Shown: piece after piece, positions 51,537 to 58,085 of the stretch | Position numbering within the stretch: the first letter of the stretch is position 1 | Layout of the letters: every line of letters begins with the position of its first letter | Position numbers and translations under genes: made by a program | The notes under the pieces: generated by a model | Database searches by the model: none | Seen by the model: only the letters and a program-made list of their open reading frames with translations | What the model was told of the DNA's origin: nothing | Source: Bacteroidota bacterium | GTDB taxonomy: Bacteria > Bacteroidota > Bacteroidia > Chitinophagales > Chitinophagaceae | DNA length: 64,000 bases | Direction: 5' to 3' | Assembly: GCA_016868585.1 (NCBI GenBank) | Contig: VGGR01000004.1 | Span: 62,001-126,000, forward strand

Positions 51537-52022
51537 CTAAGCCTTTGCGCAATTAGCGCAACAAGATTTTCCCTTTTTCCCTTTCTCACCACACTGTCCA
51601 TTCTTGCAGCAGTCCTTGCTGGTGTCCTTGCAAGAACCATCTTTGCATTTTCCATCTTTGCAGCAGGAGTCGACTGCAGTTGCAGCAGCAGTTGTACGAT
51701 CATACTTGCAACATCCATGTAATTTTGCATAGGCTTCATCTGAAGCTTTTGCACCTGCATTATCATGGCCCACCATTGCTACCTGCTCTTGAATTATAGA
51801 AAGTGACGTAGTGGTCGCATCATAGGTTACAGCCAGTTTTTTACTATCAGCATCCCAGGAAGCTTGTGTAGCACCCGCTTCTTTAGCCGCATTTTCAATA
51901 CGCCCTTTACACATTCCACAGTTTCCAGCAACTTGAAAAACTTCTTTTTTGTTTTGTGCTTGTGCGCCAAACAGGCTACTCATAATAAAAGCAGCTACTA
52001 CAAATAAATTTTTTATTGTCAT
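51537..52022 (-). CDS. Exported HMA domain protein with metallothionein-like Cys-rich tail
   Basis: About 161 residues. Signal peptide MTIKNLFVVAAFIMSSLFGA then QAQ. An HMA domain (about 25-95) with the CxxC motif AGNCGMCKGRIE follows. HGCCKYD is followed by a tail of about 45 residues containing some ten Cys in CC, CxxxC and CxxC spacing (DSCCKDGKCKDGSCK, DCCKNGQCG, SCCANC) separated by Lys, Gly and Asp. HMA-to-metallothionein-like fusion in one exported protein is unusual. The ATG at 52022 starts exactly at the signal peptide; an extension to 52106 is mostly hydrophobic AT-rich leader. Confidence 0.85.
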   Translation of the reverse strand: MTIKNLFVVAAFIMSSLFGAQAQNKKEVFQVAGNCGMCKGRIENAAKEAGATQASWDADSKKLAVTYDATTTSLSIIQEQVAMVGHDNAGAKASDEAYAKLHGCCKYDRTTAAATAVDSCCKDGKCKDGSCKDTSKDCCKNGQCGEKGKKGKSCCANCAKA

Positions 52023-52102
52023 AAAATCAAAATTAATTTTTAAAATAATAAATAAAATAATAGAAAAGAAAACCCAGTATTTTGGGCAACAGAAATTTAA
52101 AA

Positions 52103-52492
52103 TCAAATCCTAAACACGCTATACTGTATGAATAGAGGAGTCTGTTCTCCAGGGGGGGCATTTGAGAAAGTTGCAATAGAGGCATACAAGAAAAAACCAG
52201 GTAGCATTCCTTGAAAGCTGGTTGATGGCAAAGTAAAAACAGCAGGCTGCATATTAAAATGCAGTGTCACCGGTGGCTTTTGATCTTGAATCAGTTTCAC
52301 AAAAGCTGCCTCATCATGGCAACATCCCTCCGACTCATTGGCAGACATCCCACAAGCACCGCAGGAAGACTTTTCTTTTTCAAACAAATGAACTGCATCA
52401 ACTTTTCCCATGCAGTAATGAATATCCAGCACCCAGCCTATGGAGCTGAGCACGTAAACCATTACTGCTGTGGCAAAAAATAAACGACGCAT
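52103..52492 (-). CDS. HYC_CC_PP family protein (small Cys/His-rich membrane protein)
   Basis: About 129 residues. N-terminal hydrophobic helix (RRLFFATAVMVYVLSSIGW) is followed by the family hallmark DIHYCMGK, then SSCGACGM and GCCHDE, and a C-terminal half with Pro-rich APPGEQTPLF. The Cys/His spacing suggests a metal site on the periplasmic side. The family is found in Bacteroidota beside copper and TonB-related genes, without assigned function. First gene of the metal operon; a TACCTTTG box lies 6 nt before the ATG at 52492. Confidence 0.8.
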   Translation of the reverse strand: MRRLFFATAVMVYVLSSIGWVLDIHYCMGKVDAVHLFEKEKSSCGACGMSANESEGCCHDEAAFVKLIQDQKPPVTLHFNMQPAVFTLPSTSFQGMLPGFFLYASIATFSNAPPGEQTPLFIQYSVFRI

Positions 52493-52498
52493 ACAGCG

Positions 52499-52506
52499 CA
52501 AAGGTA
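52499..52506 (-). promoter_or_regulatory. -7 box of the metal operon
   Basis: Minus strand TACCTTTG, 6 nt before the first ATG of the HYC/HMA operon; near-leaderless. Confidence 0.6.
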
Positions 52507-52524
52507 AATGAAAAGAGAGCACAA

Positions 52525-54579
52525 TTAGTTAACAAACTGCCAATAAATACCTACCCTGATATGAAGTCCGTTTAGTGCATATCCGTTTGCTACTAAATTA
52601 TTACGCGTAAACCCAAATCCCTGTAAATCACGGGCTGTATTCAGGTTTTCAGCTCTTACAAAAGCAGTAAAGGACCGAATTTTAAAATTGGCATACGCGG
52701 CGATGTCTGGCAACTGATTTTCTATGGTTAGACTGTCCTGATAAAAAAACTGTCCCAGTAACGGAGAGTATGCATCTCCTTTATAGGGGGGGCGATATCG
52801 TAGCTCAACTCCCGTAGCTAATTTTAAATTTTTAAACCCAAGATTACCCTCATAAGCAAACCGGTTTCGTAAATAAAAAGGAATGGTGTTTACCTGAGCA
52901 GCCCCAACTCGCAGTTGCCAATATGCTTCAGCATGCCAACGCCAACGTTGGGCTATACGGAATGTTTTCAACATAGAAAGCTGCAATAAAGTAAATAAAC
53001 TGGATTCCTGTTGTGGTTGGTAAAAGTCAGTGAAATAGGTGTAATTGTTCAGTAATAAATAATTACCAGTAAGTCTGGTTCCGATGGCCTGGAAATCCAG
53101 GACCACGCCTACCTGCGTACGATTTTCCTTGTTGAACTCCAGTAAACGTTTAGAAAGATAAAAACTGCTCCGCTTGTCGAACACAAAAGAAGGGCGTCGG
53201 TTGGTATTAGAAGCATTGACTTCAATTGTATTCTTCTTGCTTCCGAAAATTCGCTGCATGCGAGCAGTGGCCTGGTAATCTCCTGCGTTAAACCCAGCAA
53301 AATACAATACGCCATCTAAGGCCAAGTCCCATTTTTTATTCCGGGTAATATTGCGATAGGAAACATTTCCGGATGTGTTAAAAAATGAGTTGGCTCGTAA
53401 AGAAGTGGTGCCCCAAATTAATTGCAGCGAGGCCCCCACTTTAAAGTATTGCTTTAAATTTTTTTCATCAGGAAACTGATAAATAGAAAAATCGTTAGTC
53501 AACAGCTGCCACTGATCACGTAAGTCAATCGTATCGCCCAGCCGGAGAGGGATTTGATAAAAACGATTATAATAGGATGCCCTTGGAAACTTATCGATGA
53601 AGGCATATTGCTCTTTATCAAAACGGAGCTGGTGTTCTACCCGTACACGAGGAAAAAAGAGGGGAACAACGGTTGAATCAGTAACTAAGGAATCCTTTCT
53701 TCCGATATCGTATTGATTTCTCCAAAGCAAAACACGGTTATTGTATTGATTGCCGGTCTTAATTCGTGTGTTGAAGAAATTGGAAGTAAAGTTGTCCGCC
53801 CCCCCCAACCAGACGGGAATATTGAAGCGATCCACGAATATGGGATCGTTTAAGATATCCGTGGAGTCAATAATACCCCCGTTTTCTTCCGATTGTAATT
53901 TATTTCGTAGCCACAGCGCCCAGGATTGATAGCGAAGATTTTTGGATTGATACCGTGTTGAAAAAACAAAGTTGGAATGGTTGGAACGTTGATGTTGAAA
54001 AATACCAGGAGAGTTGATCATTCGGTAGCGGAAGAAAAAATTCCATCCCGCATTGATATTTTGTGTATGCTGCAAGCCAATAATTTGCTCCACTCGTGAC
54101 CCCAACGAATATTCAAGCTCCGTGTAAGGACGGGTAGTTTGAAAAAATGGAACTTCATTAGGAATAAGCCGGTAGGGATCATACGCGTGAAATCCTGCAT
54201 CAAATCCAGGTTGTCCGTAAGGGGAAAAAAGCAACGGACGCGTAGCACCACCCAAATTACCCAACTGTAAAGTGGTTGCTTTTAACGGAAACCGGGTCGT
54301 AAAATCATCAACTGTTGAATCTAATAGATAGCTTAGGGGCTGATTCAACAAGCGGTAGGAGATGGTAATAGAGTCTGCTAATTTATCTCTACGCTTCATG
54401 CTATCCTGCGTTGCCCCCGTCGAAGTCATATTCCCCAACCTACCCAAACCAGTGGGAACGCCCTGCATAAGGTTTCGAGAGCGACTCGGATTACGCAATA
54501 CAGGCATTTCTTGACTGGCCACCCAAGTAGTAGAAGCCAGCGATAGCAGTAGAAGTATATAATTTCTGATTACAGCCAA
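52525..54579 (-). CDS. Putative porin (Porin_10-like), large outer-membrane protein
   Basis: About 684 residues. Signal peptide in NYILLLLSLASTTWVAS. The long beta-rich body is typical of the Bacteroidota 'putative porin' family: FSPYGQPGFDAGFHAYDPYR, YTELEYSLGSRVEQIIGLQH and NINAGWNFFFRYRMI appear early, and the chain ends RVGIYWQFVN with a terminal aromatic/Asn suited to BAM targeting. The frame extends to 54615, but a TATTTTTG box at 54588-54595 lies inside that extension, so a TTG at 54579 (or GTG at 54588) is more likely the start. It is 32 nt upstream of the metal operon's own promoter. Confidence 0.82.
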   Translation of the reverse strand: MAVIRNYILLLLSLASTTWVASQEMPVLRNPSRSRNLMQGVPTGLGRLGNMTSTGATQDSMKRRDKLADSITISYRLLNQPLSYLLDSTVDDFTTRFPLKATTLQLGNLGGATRPLLFSPYGQPGFDAGFHAYDPYRLIPNEVPFFQTTRPYTELEYSLGSRVEQIIGLQHTQNINAGWNFFFRYRMINSPGIFQHQRSNHSNFVFSTRYQSKNLRYQSWALWLRNKLQSEENGGIIDSTDILNDPIFVDRFNIPVWLGGADNFTSNFFNTRIKTGNQYNNRVLLWRNQYDIGRKDSLVTDSTVVPLFFPRVRVEHQLRFDKEQYAFIDKFPRASYYNRFYQIPLRLGDTIDLRDQWQLLTNDFSIYQFPDEKNLKQYFKVGASLQLIWGTTSLRANSFFNTSGNVSYRNITRNKKWDLALDGVLYFAGFNAGDYQATARMQRIFGSKKNTIEVNASNTNRRPSFVFDKRSSFYLSKRLLEFNKENRTQVGVVLDFQAIGTRLTGNYLLLNNYTYFTDFYQPQQESSLFTLLQLSMLKTFRIAQRWRWHAEAYWQLRVGAAQVNTIPFYLRNRFAYEGNLGFKNLKLATGVELRYRPPYKGDAYSPLLGQFFYQDSLTIENQLPDIAAYANFKIRSFTAFVRAENLNTARDLQGFGFTRNNLVANGYALNGLHIRVGIYWQFVN

Positions 54580-54587
54580 GGTGGCCA

Positions 54588-54595
54588 CAAAAATA
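54588..54595 (-). promoter_or_regulatory. -7 box for the porin gene
   Basis: Minus strand TATTTTTG, 8 nt ahead of the TTG at 54579. It decides against the longest possible start. Confidence 0.45.
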
Positions 54596-54651
54596 GCCGG
54601 TCCTTTCGAAAGCAATCGTTAAAAGAAGGTTTTATCCACTCACTTTTGCCC

Positions 54652-54659
54652 TATCTTTG
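54652..54659 (+). promoter_or_regulatory. -7 box for sucC
   Basis: TATCTTTG, 14 nt before the sucC ATG. Confidence 0.6.
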
Positions 54660-54673
54660 CGAAAATTTTTCCT

Positions 54674-55885
54674 ATGAACCTGCATGAATATCAGGCCAAG
54701 GAATTGCTAAAAAAATATAATGTCCCCGTACAGGAAGGCGTAGCTTGTTCAACCGTTCAGGAAGCACAGGATGCTTATAAAACAATCCAGGAGGAATCCG
54801 GCAGCAAGTTTGCCGTAATTAAAGCACAAATTCATGCGGGTGGTCGAGGAAAAGGCGCCATCAAAGAGAATGGGATCAATGGTGTCAAGGTCGGAAAGAG
54901 CCTGGAGGACATTGCTGATTTTGCAGGAAAAATTTTAGGCGGCACACTTGTTACCTTACAAACCGGACCAACTGGAAAAGTGGTCAACAAAGTGCTGGTG
55001 GCACAGGATATGTATTATGATGGCCCTAGCGAAAGGAAAGAGTTTTATCTATCCATTTTGCTGGATCGTTCAAAAGGGCAAAACGTGATCATGTACAGCA
55101 CAGAAGGTGGCATGAACATTGAGGAAGTGGCCCTTCACACCCCTGAAAAAATATTTAAGGAGTGGGTATACCCCGGTGGCGGACCGCAACCCTTCCAAGC
55201 TCGTAAAATTGCATTTAACCTGGGACTGAACGGGGTGGCCTTCAACAACTGTGTTCGTTTTGTAACTAATCTCTATAATGCGTTTATAGGATTGGATTGC
55301 TCCATGCTAGAGATCAATCCACTTTTCAAAGCAGCGGATGATAAGATCTTGGCAGTAGATTGTAAAATGAATCTGGACGACAATGCCCTGATGCGTCATC
55401 CTGATCTGGCTGCACTTCGGGATCTATCTGAAGAGGATCCCACTGAGGTAGAAGCAGGTGAGTTCAATCTGAATTTTGTAAAGCTGGAGGGTAATGTGGG
55501 ATGTATGGTGAACGGTGCTGGTTTGGCAATGGCTACCATGGATATGATTAAGCTCAGTGGAGGCGAGCCCGCCAACTTTTTGGACATTGGTGGAACTGCC
55601 AACGCACAAACGGTGGAAACCGGATTTAAAATCATTCTGAAAGATCCAGCAGTAAAAGCAATATTGATAAATATTTTTGGAGGAATCGTACGGTGTGATC
55701 GGGTTGCACAGGGAGTGATTGACGCTTATAAGAACCTGGGCAACATCAATATCCCTATCATCGTTAGACTACAAGGCACTAATGCCGTGGAAGCCAAAAA
55801 ACTGATTGATGAAAGTGGCCTGAAGGTACAGTCAGCAATCCTGCTGAGTGAAGCAGCTGCCCTTGTAAAAAAAGCAGTGGCTTAG
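54674..55885 (+). CDS. sucC: Succinyl-CoA ligase, beta subunit
   Basis: TCA-cycle enzyme making ATP or GTP from succinyl-CoA. 403 residues. ATP-grasp N-terminal half beginning MNLHEYQAKELLKKYNVPV, KAQIHAGGRGKGAIKENG, and the C-terminal CoA-ligase-like half with NGAGLAMATMDMI then LSGGEPANFLDIGG, and NIFGGIVRCDRVAQGVIDA. The alpha subunit gene sucD is not adjacent, which is common in this phylum. Convergent with the SprT-like gene (13 nt). Confidence 0.96.
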   Translation: MNLHEYQAKELLKKYNVPVQEGVACSTVQEAQDAYKTIQEESGSKFAVIKAQIHAGGRGKGAIKENGINGVKVGKSLEDIADFAGKILGGTLVTLQTGPTGKVVNKVLVAQDMYYDGPSERKEFYLSILLDRSKGQNVIMYSTEGGMNIEEVALHTPEKIFKEWVYPGGGPQPFQARKIAFNLGLNGVAFNNCVRFVTNLYNAFIGLDCSMLEINPLFKAADDKILAVDCKMNLDDNALMRHPDLAALRDLSEEDPTEVEAGEFNLNFVKLEGNVGCMVNGAGLAMATMDMIKLSGGEPANFLDIGGTANAQTVETGFKIILKDPAVKAILINIFGGIVRCDRVAQGVIDAYKNLGNINIPIIVRLQGTNAVEAKKLIDESGLKVQSAILLSEAAALVKKAVA

Positions 55886-55898
55886 GTTATCATTGAAG

Positions 55899-56522
55899 CT
55901 ACTCCCTTAATTTTTCTACTTCATATACAGGAGAAAAGAGATAGTAATTTCCTGTTTTTAAATCCCTGCATTTAAACCGTTTTCGAAGCAACGCCTCTTT
56001 ACGAAAAACTCGACCATCCTTGATTCTAAACGATGCCCCCGCGGGTAATTCCTCCAAGAAATGAAAATTTTCCTTGGGCGGATCATATTGTCGCAGTACC
56101 CGCATTAATCCATCTTCTGCACAACGACTGGCCGCAGGGCTAACTAATACTTCTTGCAATGCCTGTTGAAGCGGCGATGGCAAAAGCTCCTCGGTTAAAA
56201 AGGCGTGCAGCAAATTAGCATAGCAATATTTCCACTCTTCCCCATGCGCTTGCACGCGGTGGCTAAATTGTTCATAGGCTAATAAGTGAGCCAATTCGTG
56301 TAAAAGGGTCACTAAAAACGCATAGGGATTTAGGTTTCCATTTACAGTAATTCGATGTTGAAGATCTCCGGTACGATGTCGGTAATTTCCCAGTATTGTT
56401 TTTCGTTCGCTTGTGATGGTTAGATGAACACGGTGTTGTTGTAAAAGAGAAAGTACTTGCTGGTCGGTACCCTCCGGTAAAAAGTGAGTTAAAAAATCAA
56501 TCGGAACTTCCTTTTTGGGCAT
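55899..56522 (-). CDS. SprT-like zinc metallopeptidase-fold protein
   Basis: 207 residues. The HExxH motif is in TLLHELAHLLAYEQ, followed by AHGEEWKYCYANLL, which carries the third ligand His typical of SprT/Spartan (HGxxW). The C-terminal part (about 130-207) has FRIKDGRVFRKEALLRKRFKC with no zinc-ribbon CxxC pairs. Cytoplasmic; the role in bacteria is unknown. Last gene of a minus-strand run with AtpI-like, AtpZ-like and bactofilin genes, 3 nt from its upstream neighbour. Confidence 0.85.
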   Translation of the reverse strand: MPKKEVPIDFLTHFLPEGTDQQVLSLLQQHRVHLTITSERKTILGNYRHRTGDLQHRITVNGNLNPYAFLVTLLHELAHLLAYEQFSHRVQAHGEEWKYCYANLLHAFLTEELLPSPLQQALQEVLVSPAASRCAEDGLMRVLRQYDPPKENFHFLEELPAGASFRIKDGRVFRKEALLRKRFKCRDLKTGNYYLFSPVYEVEKLRE

Positions 56523-56525
56523 ACA

Positions 56526-56912
56526 TCATTTTTTCAATACCCCAAGAAGTAGTTTCACTTCCACCCCAGCATACATTACGTATAGTAATGCAGCGCCATA
56601 AAGCGCAGGAAGGTTCAACGACTGACGTTGCGCGTAGATGTAAATAAATGCAGCAAAGGCCAGCACAAAGAATTTAATAATAAAAGAGAGCATCACCGCA
56701 CGTATGGAAGCCTGTGGATTTGGATTGATAAAACTTTTTGCAATGAGGTTTGCAGAAAAAATAGCAACTAAAAATAGCAGAAAATTAGTTGCCCAGATCA
56801 TGGAGACATCTACCTGATGCGTCTTTAACCATGAGCTTGATAATAATAAAATAGTAGAGCTGCCCAACAGCATCCAAATAAATACGGAAGAAGTTTTAGT
56901 GAAAACTTTCAT
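56526..56912 (-). CDS. Small four-helix membrane protein, AtpI-like
   Basis: 128 residues with four hydrophobic helices (SVFIWMLLGSSTILLLSSSW, IWATNFLLFLVAIFSA, AVMLSFIIKFFVLAFAAFIYIY, LYGAALLYVMYAGVEVKLLLG). Such a gene follows AtpZ and precedes atpB in many Bacteroidota ATP synthase operons, where the AtpI role is c-ring or Mg2+ related. Here no ATP synthase gene follows. Identification rests on topology and position. Confidence 0.6.
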   Translation of the reverse strand: MKVFTKTSSVFIWMLLGSSTILLLSSSWLKTHQVDVSMIWATNFLLFLVAIFSANLIAKSFINPNPQASIRAVMLSFIIKFFVLAFAAFIYIYAQRQSLNLPALYGAALLYVMYAGVEVKLLLGVLKK

Positions 56913-56918
56913 TTGCAG

Positions 56919-57143
56919 CTATTTTGAACCACCTGTTTCTTTAAAAAGTTTATAAAAAAGCGCTGCTAATGTGAGCAGTGGAAACAAAATGGTCAACAAA
57001 GGGAAAATACCTGCCCAACGGTCAATTTTCATGCCTGCAGCCACAGCGATGGCAAGATATACCAACAACTGCGAAGCAAGACCTGCATACCTAAGCAAAT
57101 CCGACTTTGCTTTATCGTGCAAGGACCTGGGACTGTTGTTCAT
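56919..57143 (-). CDS. AtpZ-like small membrane protein
   Basis: 74 residues, two helices. RYAGLASQLLVYLAIAVAAG then KIDRWAGIFPLLTILFPLL, as in AtpZ (ATP synthase gene 1, G-x-x-x-D-x-x-x-G-x-x-P pattern). Proposed family role: with AtpI, Mg2+/Ca2+ handling near the ATP synthase. The ATG lies 32 nt inside the end of the bactofilin gene, a long overlap that ties their translation. Confidence 0.82.
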   Translation of the reverse strand: MNNSPRSLHDKAKSDLLRYAGLASQLLVYLAIAVAAGMKIDRWAGIFPLLTILFPLLTLAALFYKLFKETGGSK

Positions 57144-57504
57144 CTTTAGTCATGTCCACCACATTGGCCCCCATATGGCATTGTCCATTAAAGGTTGCGG
57201 AAGGCTCCACTTGTAATTTGCCTGCGTAGAGATTGCCAGACACCACACATTCGCCACGCAATTGAAGCAATTCGTTAGCACGAATATTCCCACTTACTTT
57301 GCCGGTAACATCGGCCTGATTACCGATAATATCTCCCTCTACAACTCCGGTGTTGCCAATAATGATCTTGGAAGATGTTTTAACGTTACCTATCACGGTG
57401 CCATCAATGCGCAGGTCGCCGTTACTGCTGATATCCCCCTTTAGAACAGTGCCTGCACTAATTAAAGTAGCAGCGCTGCCAGGTTGAGGTAGGTTAGTTT
57501 GCAT
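57112..57504 (-). CDS. Bactofilin (polymer-forming cytoskeletal protein)
   Basis: About 130 residues. A short disordered N-terminus (MQTNLPQPGSAATLISAGT) is followed by the DUF583 right-handed beta-helix made of short repeats: LKGDISSNGDLRIDGTVIGN, SKIIIGNTGVVEGDIIG and LLQLRGECVVSGNLYAG. It self-assembles into filaments on the membrane and localises cell-wall enzymes in characterised species. The upstream gene encodes the anchor part of an M23 peptidase-type protein, the usual partner. In-frame ATGs at 57504 and 57531 are possible. Confidence 0.93.
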   Translation of the reverse strand: MQTNLPQPGSAATLISAGTVLKGDISSNGDLRIDGTVIGNVKTSSKIIIGNTGVVEGDIIGNQADVTGKVSGNIRANELLQLRGECVVSGNLYAGKLQVEPSATFNGQCHMGANVVDMTKDEQQSQVLAR

Positions 57505-57546
57505 GTTTGTTTTTGTTTTTGTTGTAAACATAATTTTATAATTGAT

Positions 57547-57945
57547 TCAATCACTGATTACCGAAACTGGAGGAATGTCAAGCTGCGTAGTATCCAAAGA
57601 AATAACCGCTTCGCCAGACAAGGCTTTTTTCAGACCGAGAATATACTGATTTTTTATGGCATCTTCCCTGGCAACTGAATCCACCCTGTATTGTAGTCTT
57701 TTTAGAGCCGCCACAGCAGTATAATCCGAACCCGCTCCTGGAATGTAATATTTGAGGGGAGTAAATACGATCAATGCAGTAGTTAGTCCAACCAACACCA
57801 CAAACACTGTGCTAAGCACCATATAAACACTAAGGCGCGACAAACGAAAAGTCACTACCTCTTCATAGGTGTCATCATTCATGACAACCAGGCGGTATCG
57901 ACTTCTCAATCGCTTTAATCCTGCTGGTAATTCTAATTTTGCCAT
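57547..57945 (-). CDS. Membrane-anchor stub of an M23-peptidase-type protein, no peptidase domain
   Basis: About 132 residues. RSRYRLVVMNDDTYEEVVTF then RLSRLSVYMVLSTVF and a transmembrane helix, followed by FTPLKYYIPG and a short coiled coil ending ILGLKKALSGEAVISLDTT. This is the N-terminal third of the M23 (LytM-type) metallopeptidases that neighbour bactofilin in this phylum, but the chain stops (57547) before any HxxxD/HxH zinc motif, and bactofilin follows 42 nt later. It may be a genuine short anchor or a truncated gene. The ATG at 57945 is preferred over 57993. Confidence 0.7.
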   Translation of the reverse strand: MAKLELPAGLKRLRSRYRLVVMNDDTYEEVVTFRLSRLSVYMVLSTVFVVLVGLTTALIVFTPLKYYIPGAGSDYTAVAALKRLQYRVDSVAREDAIKNQYILGLKKALSGEAVISLDTTQLDIPPVSVISD

Positions 57946-58085
57946 TACTGGTGCGAAGGTATGAAGGTAAGGTACAGCAATGGCAAAACCCATTGAATCT
58001 CAATCAAGATAATCGCAAAAAATCAAGGTCCGACACACTAAATAATTTGAAAATCAGTTATTAAGGAGTTAGATTGCAAGAAGAT

